Positions 1 to 7,316 of a stretch of 31,336 nt of DNA are shown in pieces. How positions within the stretch are numbered: the first letter of the stretch is position 1; each line of letters opens with the position of its first letter. Made by a program: the position numbers and the translations under genes. The notes under the pieces are model-generated. The model had not been told where the DNA came from, did not search any database, and worked only from the letters and a program-made list of their open reading frames with translations. This DNA is from JAFNGF01 sp964567045. GTDB taxonomy: Bacteria; Planctomycetota; Phycisphaerae; Sedimentisphaerales; Anaerobacaceae. The DNA lies in NCBI GenBank assembly GCA_964567045.1, contig CAZMLE010000049.1, positions 1 through 31,336 of the forward strand, read 5' to 3'.

Positions 1-844
1 ATTGCCAGTGCACACCACCAGCAAATTGCGACACATTGCCTGTAGGTGCTCCGCCTGCCACGAACAAAACTGGAAATAAAATGAGGATGAAGATTACAGC
101 GATGCTGAGCCAGAATCTGCCGACGGCTTTTGGGATGCGGGTGAACCAGTCGCCGCGATATGCGACAATTCCGATGATAAACAGGCAAATATATTGAGGG
201 AAGAAAGGAAATTGCAGATTCAAAGGCCCGAAAGTCCAGCCCATTGGCAGCCATATCCGCACAGCGAACGTAACACCACCCAGGATAAGAGCAAATAGGG
301 CAATTTCTTTGTTGTTCGGAAGCCTGCGATCGCTTTGGCTGCGCTCGCGTTGGGGCACTGTCACTACCTGCCATAGGACGTAGATCACCGCGAATATCAA
401 CAAGGCTTCCACAAACCACAAAGGCCCCGTACCTATGTGAAAACTACTGTAATACATGGCAAGAAACTCACGATAAGAACGGTCGAAGTCCCAGGCACGC
501 GCTTTAATCAGAGGATAAGCCAGAAGCGGGTTGATGACAAAGTCATAGCACAGCAGAGGGACGCCCAAACGCAGCAGCCGGTCGAGCAAGAATCGCCTGG
601 GGCCTTTGCGGTCGTATGATGCCGGCGTGAAGTAGCCCGAAATCATAAAAAGAAAGCCCATAAAAAAGGCCTGGCTCGCACCGTTATGCCACGAGAGCAC
701 GACAAATGAAATCGCATCCGGCTTGCCTTCTTTGTAATACCATGAACCTGCTCCCCCGTATGTTACAGATAGGTGCAGCATGATAACAAGAGCGATCAGC
801 ACGATTCTCAGGTTATCAATAAAAAGCAATCGCGCTTTTTCCAC
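1..844 (-). CDS. Acyltransferase-3 family membrane protein, C-terminus cut by window edge
   Basis: The reverse strand is open for 281 codons from a GTG at 844 to the left edge. The first residues (VEKARLLFIDNLRIVLIALV) match the usual start of the Acyl_transf_3 family, whose members move acyl groups onto sugars or other envelope substrates through a ten-helix membrane domain. Several hydrophobic segments are visible, for example around residues 12-30 (ending in the family-typical HLSVTYG) and near FFMGFLFMISGYF. An in-frame TAG lies four codons upstream of the GTG, so no longer start is possible; the ribosome-binding site is poor. The gene begins 41 bases after the sulfatase stop and is probably co-transcribed with it. 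The substrate cannot be told from the sequence. The family assignment is fairly firm. Confidence 0.8.
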   Translation of the reverse strand, partial: MEKARLLFIDNLRIVLIALVIMLHLSVTYGGAGSWYYKEGKPDAISFVVLSWHNGASQAFFMGFLFMISGYFTPASYDRKGPRRFLLDRLLRLGVPLLCYDFVINPLLAYPLIKARAWDFDRSYREFLAMYYSSFHIGTGPLWFVEALLIFAVIYVLWQVVTVPQRERSQSDRRLPNNKEIALFALILGGVTFAVRIWLPMGWTFGPLNLQFPFFPQYICLFIIGIVAYRGDWFTRIPKAVGRFWLSIAVIFILILFPVLFVAGGAPTGNVSQFAGGVHWQ

Positions 845-885
845 AGTTGTTCTCTATGCTGGTCGAAGACCTTGCACGAGGCGTC

Positions 886-2499
886 TCACGTTTTTGCCTT
901 TTCTATCGGCCAGGGTAAGACGCCACAGCGCTGCGCCCAGCCTTGATACATAGCTTTTAGCTGGTCGACTCTTTCCGGATATTTGTGGGCAAGATTATTC
1001 AGTTCCGTGCGGTCTGCCTCCAGGTCGTAAAGCTCCCAGGCCTGGCCGTGCGCGGCTACGAGCTTCCATTTACCCTGTCGGATTGCGCGGTTACCTTCGT
1101 GCTCCCAGTAAATCGCTTCGTGCCCCTGGCGTTCTTTGCCCTGAAATATAGGCAGCAGACTTTTGCCTTCCAGAGGCACAACCTCGCGGCCCAGGTAAGT
1201 TTCCGGGTACTTGACTGCCGCCACATCAAGACAGGTTGCCATGACGTCAATAATGTGCCCGACCTGGTTGGTGATGGAGCCGCCATTTTTGATTACAGCC
1301 GGCCAATAAGCAATCAATGGCGTTGCGATGCCGCCTTCGTGAACCCAGTGCTTATAGCGTCGCAACGGCGTATTGCTGGCATTTGCCCAGGAAAGTCCGT
1401 AGCTCATAAACGAATCCACGCCGCCCGGCGGCAGACCATTTTTTCGGTCATCAAAACCTATCGGCCCGCCTTCGGCACAGCCGCCGTTATCCGAGAGAAA
1501 TAGTATCAGCGTGTTTTCCTCGCCTCTGGTTCGCCTGATTGCCTCCAGAACCCTGCCCACGCCCTGGTCCATGCGGTCAATCTGCGCAGCATAAACCGCC
1601 ATTTTTAGGTCCATTAGGTCCTTATTCTTTTCTTCTGCCCAGGGCCAGGTTTGCGGGTCGCGCGGCGAGACCTTCCAGTTAGAGTCGATAAGGCCCATTT
1701 TTATCATTCGCTCGTACCGTTCTTGTCTAAGCTGGTCCCAGCCTCTGAGATATTTGCCCTTGTATCTGGCGATGTCTTCGGGCAAGGCGTGCAGCGGCCA
1801 GTGCGGTGCGGTGTATGCCAGGTAGAGGAAAAATGGCTGACTCCCCCTGCCATACTCATCGATGAACTTCAGCGCATTGTCGGTAAAAGCATCGGTGATA
1901 TAGAAGTTCTCTTTTGGCGGCAGATAAGGCTGATCGTCAACAGCCATTTTGCGTTTTGCATCCTCTGCAACGTTGAAATAGTTGGCTGCCCCGCTTATCA
2001 GTCCGAAGTATTTGTCAAATCCTCTATCCGTTGGCCAATGGGGCCGATCTTCGCCCACGTGCCATTTGCCGGACATCAGCGTGCGGTATCCAGCCGGTTT
2101 CAGGGCTTCGGCGATGGTCACACAACGGTCGTTCAGATAACCCTGATAGGATGGATGCCCCTTGTTGTCCACCATGTGGCCGACGCCAGCCTGGTGGGGA
2201 TACAAGCCGGTCAGAAGCGACGCCCGTGTCGGGCAACAGCGGGCGGTATTGTAGAACTGGCTGAAGCGAAGCCCGCCGGCTGCGAGCCGATCCAGATTGG
2301 GCGTATTTATCTCTCCGCCATAGCAGCCGATGTCGGAGAAGCCCATATCATCAACCATGATGAGCACAATGTCGGGGCGTTTTGCCGGTGTTCGCGGGCC
2401 GCTATCCGATTTTAACACACTGTCCATCGAAAATGCACGAGGAGAAATCCCAGCGGCCGCTCCCGCAGCGATAATCTTAATAAATTCCCGTCGGTTCAT
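886..2499 (-). CDS. Tat-exported formylglycine-dependent sulfatase (arylsulfatase family)
   Basis: This 537-residue protein should remove sulfate esters from an extracellular or periplasmic substrate, likely a sulfated polysaccharide given the neighbouring sugar genes. The N-terminus MNRREFIKIIAAGAAAG is a twin-arginine export signal. The metal-binding aspartates are in IMVDDMGF (D50, D51). The sulfatase signature RCCPTRASLLTGLY has C88 as the residue to be converted to formylglycine. GKWHVG (K145, H147), APHWPLH (H233) and LSDNGG (D337, N338) supply the other expected active-site positions. Length and motifs are complete. The start codon overlaps the stop of the isomerase gene by four bases (ATGA), so the two are translationally coupled. 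It needs a formylglycine-generating enzyme, which is not in this window. The exact substrate is unknown. Confidence 0.95.
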   Translation of the reverse strand: MNRREFIKIIAAGAAAGISPRAFSMDSVLKSDSGPRTPAKRPDIVLIMVDDMGFSDIGCYGGEINTPNLDRLAAGGLRFSQFYNTARCCPTRASLLTGLYPHQAGVGHMVDNKGHPSYQGYLNDRCVTIAEALKPAGYRTLMSGKWHVGEDRPHWPTDRGFDKYFGLISGAANYFNVAEDAKRKMAVDDQPYLPPKENFYITDAFTDNALKFIDEYGRGSQPFFLYLAYTAPHWPLHALPEDIARYKGKYLRGWDQLRQERYERMIKMGLIDSNWKVSPRDPQTWPWAEEKNKDLMDLKMAVYAAQIDRMDQGVGRVLEAIRRTRGEENTLILFLSDNGGCAEGGPIGFDDRKNGLPPGGVDSFMSYGLSWANASNTPLRRYKHWVHEGGIATPLIAYWPAVIKNGGSITNQVGHIIDVMATCLDVAAVKYPETYLGREVVPLEGKSLLPIFQGKERQGHEAIYWEHEGNRAIRQGKWKLVAAHGQAWELYDLEADRTELNNLAHKYPERVDQLKAMYQGWAQRCGVLPWPIEKAKT

Positions 2500-3635
2500 A
2501 ACTTGTACATCTGGTCAAAATGGTTCTGAGCAGCTACGACCGCAGCCCGCATCATATCTTCCGCCTGGGCGGTCTGACGGTTGGCAAGGGCCTGCATCAG
2601 GGCCTTTGTATTGAGTTTGCCGGCGGCTCTGTCGCAGGCCTCCCAGCTAAGCACGCTTCGCACGACGCGGTCAATGCCCTGCTCGACGTTATCGTACGCG
2701 CGGGTCTGCATATCGTGACCTCGCCAGCGATTGAATTTTGCCTGCTGCAGAAGACCGGCGATGGCAATGTTCATACCGTTCACCCGCGCACCGTGGTCGA
2801 TGTCGTATTTGCCGGGCCCGCCGAGGATGATGCCGTCGTTGTAGCCCTGGCTGTTCAAGTGCATGTGTACCATAGCACCGTTATCAAGCTCCTCGACCGT
2901 ATCGTACACGTGGTCAAGCCCAATCATCTCGGAATGGCCGAATTCTTTGTTGACGCCCTTCTTTTCTGTAGGGATGCCGAACTCTTGCTCAAGTTTTCGC
3001 CAGAAAAGTATCGCGCTTGCGACTGTCGGAATCAGCATCGCCGGATGTCCCTCGTTTGGCTTTGGCTCAAATCCAATGTAGAGATTTCCGCCCTGCTTCT
3101 GCTCATATTTGCACAGCGAGGCGATGCTTTCTTTGAGGTTCTGATACATCTGTTTGATGCCGACCGTGGCGATGTCATAGCCGAACGAGCCGTTCCAGAT
3201 TATGAATGACGGCGCTTTGCCAGGGTCTTTATGCCAGGCTTTTTTCAAAGGCCCGTAAGCAATATCGACAGTTCTTGTGCCGAATTCTTCTGCCTGTTTC
3301 CGCTCTTTTTTATCCAGAGATGCAATTCCGCCGTAGGCAAAGTGACTGTGTGCGCCGGGTGTTATCATCGCCAGATACAATCCGGAGTCAACCAGCGCAT
3401 CAGCAACTTCCTTTGCCGTTTTTTCATTGACCTCCGTATCGTAGTGCATCTCGATACCAAGCTCGATGTCCTCGGGCAGTCTCGGCCTTATCTTTTTAGC
3501 AACGAGCTTGACCATATCCGCAGTGGAGAACTTCGACCCATCCCACGCCGGCCGCATATCCGCCGGCACAAAACCGCCCTTGCCGGCATTGAACGTCCAC
3601 CTGCAAATGCTATGTAAAGATTTTTCAGCCGCCAT
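2496..3635 (-). CDS. Xylose isomerase family TIM-barrel protein (379 aa)
   Basis: This cytoplasmic sugar isomerase-like protein would convert an aldose to a ketose, most simply D-xylose to D-xylulose, feeding the kinase gene 1.9 kb upstream. The xylose isomerase landmarks are present: FEPKPNEG (E190, K192), EFGHSEMIGL (E231, H234), VHMHLNSQGYNDG and KYDIDHG (D278, D280). In place of the family's FHIDLNGQ it reads VHMHLNSQ, so the metal-binding aspartate appears replaced by H259. The rest is also divergent, so another aldose may be the substrate. I chose the ATG at 3635 because GGAG stands about eight bases before it; an in-frame ATG at 3701 would add 22 residues but lacks such a site. It overlaps the sulfatase start by four bases. 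Confidence 0.8.
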   Translation of the reverse strand: MAAEKSLHSICRWTFNAGKGGFVPADMRPAWDGSKFSTADMVKLVAKKIRPRLPEDIELGIEMHYDTEVNEKTAKEVADALVDSGLYLAMITPGAHSHFAYGGIASLDKKERKQAEEFGTRTVDIAYGPLKKAWHKDPGKAPSFIIWNGSFGYDIATVGIKQMYQNLKESIASLCKYEQKQGGNLYIGFEPKPNEGHPAMLIPTVASAILFWRKLEQEFGIPTEKKGVNKEFGHSEMIGLDHVYDTVEELDNGAMVHMHLNSQGYNDGIILGGPGKYDIDHGARVNGMNIAIAGLLQQAKFNRWRGHDMQTRAYDNVEQGIDRVVRSVLSWEACDRAAGKLNTKALMQALANRQTAQAEDMMRAAVVAAQNHFDQMYKL

Positions 3636-3801
3636 TTTGCTCACTCCTTCACACTTGGTTGTTTGCTGTTGACTGTTTACGATAAGCCAGTGTTTGCTCA
3701 TTCCTGAATTGATGACTGCCCTCCCAAAGCATTATCCCAACTTTCAATTGTTTGTGGCAGGCCCACAAAGGTGTCCTGCAGCCCAGGGACTCGCCATCTG
3801 G

Positions 3802-4926
3802 TCAGACATCGACAAGTTCTGGTATTGGCAAATCGGGGCTTGGTTTCACATCTAACCAGCCCAGAGCTCCCAAGCTCCGTATAGTGTAGGCTACCTGACC
3901 CTCATCTAATGGCGGACGACGGCGTTGTTTCCATTTCATCACATGTTGTAGCACTTCAGATTCTTGAGGTTTGCCTCTCACTTTATCACTCAGAGCTCCC
4001 GCCGCAAACAGGACGGTCGCTACGACTTCAGAACGCTGGGTGTGCATTCGCATAAACAAATCGGCAACCTTTGCGATCGTGCTTTCCCACTGCCGAAGCT
4101 CACCGGAATGTTTTGTGCGATAATCTTCGAAGCCCGGCCCTACTTTTACGGAGAACATGCGTCCGAGACGTTCCTCACGAATCAAACCGGCGTTAACAAG
4201 CTTGGTGATAAGGTCTTTTAGTTCTGGCGAAAAAGGTCCATAACTTCCCCTTCGGTAGCGCAACCCGGTTGGGATTCCCTCCTGCGTCGCAACATACGCA
4301 ATTTTCTGGAAAATCGTCCGCCCAATAGGCCAATGGTAAGGTTCTTGTTCCAGACGCTTCACGACTTCTACCAACGCAACCCAAGCAACCTTTACAGATT
4401 TCACGGCTACCTTCTTTTTCAAGGAAACCATCTCTTCAGTTCCGCGAGCCAGAAACTTCAAGTCCAGTTGTTCCGGCGCTGTATCATAGGGGGCATAAAG
4501 TTCAACGGGAATATCAAGTTGGTTTAGATAACGATACAGAACTGGACCAACGCTCTCCCAATCCAGTTTCCCCTGCCCACATCCAAGCGGAGGCACAGCC
4601 AAAGACTTGACCCCCCACTCCTTGTAATGGTCACCAATGCACTCCAAACCTTTGATAATATCTTCAATCCGAGATGTAGACCGCCAGTGCTCTTTTGTTG
4701 GGAAGTTAATAACCAAGGGAAAAACCAGAGACTTGTACAGGTATGGCTTCCCAAGCTTCACATCCTTGCGCTGACATCGTGTCACATAATCTTTGAACAT
4801 TTCTGGAAAACGCTTCTTGAATTCGAGGGCGATACCTTTGCCCATGACTCCTACGCAGTTTACCGTATTCACGACAGTCTGAGCGTCGGAGTCAAGTAGG
4901 TTCCCTGTTCGGACCTTCGTAATCAT
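3802..4926 (-). CDS. darG: DarG-type antitoxin: macrodomain ADP-ribosyl-DNA hydrolase
   Basis: The first ~155 residues are a macrodomain close to DarG: MITKVRTGNLLDSDAQTVVN, then NCVGVMGKGIALEFKKRFP and PPLGCGQGKLDW form the ADP-ribose-binding loops. In characterised DarTG systems this domain strips ADP-ribose from thymidine in single-stranded DNA. The remaining ~200 residues match the usual DarG layout, where the C-terminal region binds and blocks DarT directly. The length (374 aa) is normal for the family and the frame is intact. It starts 11 bases after the end of the darT reading frame, the expected toxin-antitoxin operon order. The toxin gene upstream is frameshifted, so this may now be an orphan antitoxin. 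The DarG identity is inferred from the macrodomain motifs plus the neighbour. Confidence 0.88.
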   Translation of the reverse strand: MITKVRTGNLLDSDAQTVVNTVNCVGVMGKGIALEFKKRFPEMFKDYVTRCQRKDVKLGKPYLYKSLVFPLVINFPTKEHWRSTSRIEDIIKGLECIGDHYKEWGVKSLAVPPLGCGQGKLDWESVGPVLYRYLNQLDIPVELYAPYDTAPEQLDLKFLARGTEEMVSLKKKVAVKSVKVAWVALVEVVKRLEQEPYHWPIGRTIFQKIAYVATQEGIPTGLRYRRGSYGPFSPELKDLITKLVNAGLIREERLGRMFSVKVGPGFEDYRTKHSGELRQWESTIAKVADLFMRMHTQRSEVVATVLFAAGALSDKVRGKPQESEVLQHVMKWKQRRRPPLDEGQVAYTIRSLGALGWLDVKPSPDLPIPELVDV

Positions 4927-4937
4927 TTCAACTTGTC

Positions 4938-5530
4938 CTATTTGAAAAACAGCCGCGCATTTACTGCCACCAGGATATTTACGCCGGTCTTCTCTATGGC
5001 TGACTTCGCCTCAGAGCACGAAACATAGGCACCAATAATATAACATGAGTCCACGCGATCCGGAACTAAAACTTCAGCACACATTATGGAGCCATGCCGC
5101 CATCTTCTATGGGGTCTTCAGGGTGGGTCCAATAGTCAGCAAAAACCAACCTCTTATCCACATACTGGAGGCCATTTGGTGTTGGCTCAAAACGGACGTA
5201 GTCACTCGAAGCATTTTGGTCAGCAACTATAACACCCGGCAGGTCAAGCAAACTTGGATCAATACGAAGTACGCACAAATCAGCGTGGGTATCCTTGATC
5301 TTGAAAAGCATTTTATTCCTTGCGTTGATATAAAGATTAACATACTCGTGTAACGCCAACCCACCAGGCACTGTCTTTTTAGCCCGCCGCATCTGAATTT
5401 CCTCCATTGCAATTGAGTGATGTCCAAGTGCTTCTGCTCGCCTGTGTGAAAGAAGTCCCAACGTCATTATGGAACAGAGATTGCATATCGGCGTTATGTA
5501 ATGAAGCTCCTTAAGCTCTTCACGCTTCAT
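4938..5530 (-). pseudogene. darT: DarT-type DNA ADP-ribosyltransferase toxin, broken by a one-base frameshift
   Basis: DarT uses NAD+ to ADP-ribosylate thymidine on single-stranded DNA. From the ATG at 5530 the frame reads MKREELKELHYITPICNLCS, GLLSHRRAEAL, EIQMRRAKKTVPGG, HEYVNLYINARNKMLF and DQNASSDYVRF, which are DarT hallmarks, then stops at 5084 after EDPIEDGGMAP. A second frame continues exactly where DarT should: WRHGSIMCAEVLVPDRV, then YIIGAYVSCSEAKSAIEKTG, ending at a TAG at 4938. Adding one base near 5100-5107 joins both into about 197 residues, the normal family size. The lost part holds the AEVLVP segment, which to my knowledge carries the catalytic glutamate in studied DarT proteins. 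Either the toxin is inactivated or the base was lost in sequencing. It starts 49 bases after the kinase gene. Confidence 0.85.
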
Positions 5531-5579
5531 TTAACTGCTATCGCCCTTCGTCGATTCTCTCAACGGGTATTCTGCTCAC

Positions 5580-7109
5580 TCACAATAGTTTGCTCAGAAC
5601 AGCTACCCATTCCCCATAGGCATCTTGATACGCCTGCGCCAGTTTTGGATTTGGCTCGATTGTTTTGACCGGCTGCAGACCCACGAAGGCATCCTCGGGT
5701 CCTTTGTAGATGCCTGCGCCGATGCCCGCTCCTCGCGCGGCGCCCTGTGAGCCGTCGGTATTGTATAGCTCCACCGTAGCCTGCGTCACCGTGGCAAAAG
5801 CCTCGGCAAATAGCGGGCTTAAAAACATATTGGCGTTGCCGGCCCTTACGGTAGTAAGTCTTATTCCCATATTGCGCATTATGCCGAGGCCATAGTTCAG
5901 GGCAAAAACAATTCCTTCCTGTGCGGCCCTTAAAAAATGCCCCCTTTTATGCACGTTGAAATTCCAGCCGTGCACCGATGCCCCGATGTTTCTGTTCTCC
6001 AACGTCCTTTCAGCACCGTTGCCGTAAGGAAGTATAACCAGCCCGTCGCAGCCAGCCGGAACTTCCGCCGCCAGGGCGTTCATTTGCTCATAGTCAAGCT
6101 CCCCTGCCTGCGCGGGGGCAAGCTTGCCCCTGCGAAAGCAGGGGCCGGCCACAAAATTGTGTTTGAGCCAACTGTTAAGGATTCCTGTGCCATTCAGACA
6201 CAGCAGCACGCCGTACCGCGGAGCTTTCTTTGAATGATTGACGTGCACGAAGATGTTGACCCTCGATTTTTGGTCGTAAGTCTTTTTGTCGCTGATTCCG
6301 TACACGACGCCGGATGTGCCGGCTGTTACGGCAATTTCCCCAGGATTCAAAACGTTGAGCGACAGGGCATTGTTCGGCTGGTCGCCGGCCCTATAGCTGA
6401 CTTTCGTGCCAGCTTTGAGTCTCAGCTCACCGGCAGCAGTGCCGGTAAGCTCGCCCTGCACGGAAAACGTAGGGACAACCTCGGCGATCAGCTCGGTAGA
6501 AATGCCATAGTTTTCAAGAACAAATTCAGCCAATTCATCGCTCTCAAAATCCCACATTATGCCTTCGGATAAACCTGAGGGCGTTGTTTTTATCTGGCCG
6601 GTCATGCGCATTGCGATGTAATCGCCCGGCAGCATTATCTTGTCAATCTTTGAGAAAATCTCCGGCTCGTTTTCTTTGACCCATCTTAATTTCGAAGCCG
6701 TGAAGTTGCCCGGCAGATTGAACAGCCTTTTCAGGCACTTTTCTTTTCCGATATTTTCTGCCGCCTTTTCGCCGATTTGCACGGCGCGGCTGTCGCACCA
6801 GATTATCGAAGGCCGCAGCACCTTTTGGTTTTTATCCACCGCTACCAGTCCGTGCATCTGGTAAGAGATGCCGATTGCCTGGACATCACCGGCGGCAAAT
6901 TTCGCTCGGGACTTGATTTTTTCCGCCGCCTCTTTGACGTGCTGCCACCAGGTTTCCGGCTGCTGTTCAGCCCAGCCGATTTTTTTGGCGATAATTTCCA
7001 GCTCCTTTTCCGGCGAAGTTGCCGTTGCCAGAACCTTGCCGGTCTCAGCCTCCAGCAGCGTCGCCTTGATTGATGAGCTTCCCACATCATAACCTAATAA
7101 CAGCGCCAT
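5580..7109 (-). CDS. xylB: FGGY-family carbohydrate kinase, xylulokinase-like
   Basis: This cytoplasmic ATP-dependent sugar kinase of 509 residues most likely phosphorylates D-xylulose at O-5 for the pentose phosphate pathway. Visible family features are the N-terminal phosphate loop LLGYDVGSSSIKATLLE, the sugar-contacting SYQMHGLV (residues 82-89), IIWCDSRA (102-109), the catalytic-base region AGDQPNN (D243) and the second phosphate site VTAGTSG (261-267). Residues ~321-337 (AGPCFRRGKLAPAQAGE) have no counterpart I know in the family and correspond to a GC-rich palindromic repeat read in frame. An AAGGG stands about 9 bases before the start. Other FGGY kinases (gluconate, ribulose) are possible; the isomerase nearby favours xylulose. 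Confidence 0.85.
   Translation of the reverse strand: MALLLGYDVGSSSIKATLLEAETGKVLATATSPEKELEIIAKKIGWAEQQPETWWQHVKEAAEKIKSRAKFAAGDVQAIGISYQMHGLVAVDKNQKVLRPSIIWCDSRAVQIGEKAAENIGKEKCLKRLFNLPGNFTASKLRWVKENEPEIFSKIDKIMLPGDYIAMRMTGQIKTTPSGLSEGIMWDFESDELAEFVLENYGISTELIAEVVPTFSVQGELTGTAAGELRLKAGTKVSYRAGDQPNNALSLNVLNPGEIAVTAGTSGVVYGISDKKTYDQKSRVNIFVHVNHSKKAPRYGVLLCLNGTGILNSWLKHNFVAGPCFRRGKLAPAQAGELDYEQMNALAAEVPAGCDGLVILPYGNGAERTLENRNIGASVHGWNFNVHKRGHFLRAAQEGIVFALNYGLGIMRNMGIRLTTVRAGNANMFLSPLFAEAFATVTQATVELYNTDGSQGAARGAGIGAGIYKGPEDAFVGLQPVKTIEPNPKLAQAYQDAYGEWVAVLSKLL
6101..6144. repeat. GC-rich palindromic repeat inside xylB, read in frame
   Basis: A perfect stem CCCCTGC / GCAGGGG with a GAAA loop lies at 6127-6144, preceded by the palindrome GCAAGCTTGC (6118-6127) and an imperfect CCCC...GGGGG hairpin from 6101. 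The same CCCCTGC hairpin occurs twice inside oppF at 15106-15155. In xylB the insertion keeps the frame and adds about 17 residues. Confidence 0.8.
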
Positions 7110-7224
7110 CTGTGTATCCCTTATTTTCTTTAAGAATTTCGTTTCGCAGCTTACTCTTCCGGATAAACTAACTCTGGTTCGTAATTTTTTCGCTCTTGGC
7201 CTTTGGACCCAGCAATATATTATT

Positions 7225-7310
7225 AGACACGGATTTACACGGATTCACACTGTTTTGTCCCCGACTTGCTCGGGGTTCTTGCCGTGTTAATCTGCGTTAA
7301 TCTGTGTCGA
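7225..7310. repeat. Intergenic inverted-repeat block between GH2 gene and xylB
   Basis: Two short repeats of the ACACGGATT type (7228-7250) face related copies in opposite orientation (GTTAATCTGCGTTAATCTGT, 7285-7304). Between them is a perfect hairpin CCCCGA-CTTGC-TCGGGG (7259-7275). No T-run follows the hairpin in the direction of the GH2 gene, so it is not a typical terminator. The rest of 7110-7316 shows nothing else beyond the xylB ribosome-binding site. Confidence 0.6.
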
Positions 7311-7316
7311 ACAAGC

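Noticed and set aside
437..619. Plus-strand reading frame of 60 codons
   Set aside because: It lies antisense to the acyltransferase frame, which has clear membrane-protein sequence; the plus-strand product resembles nothing.
1651..2415. Plus-strand open frame of 254 codons
   Set aside because: It is the antisense shadow of the sulfatase gene, which has all family motifs.
5045..5353. Plus-strand open frame over the darT region
   Set aside because: The opposite strand carries unmistakable DarT motifs on both sides of the frameshift.
7259..7275. Hairpin after the GH2 gene as an intrinsic terminator
   Set aside because: In the direction of transcription the stem is followed by ACAAAACAG, not by a T-run.
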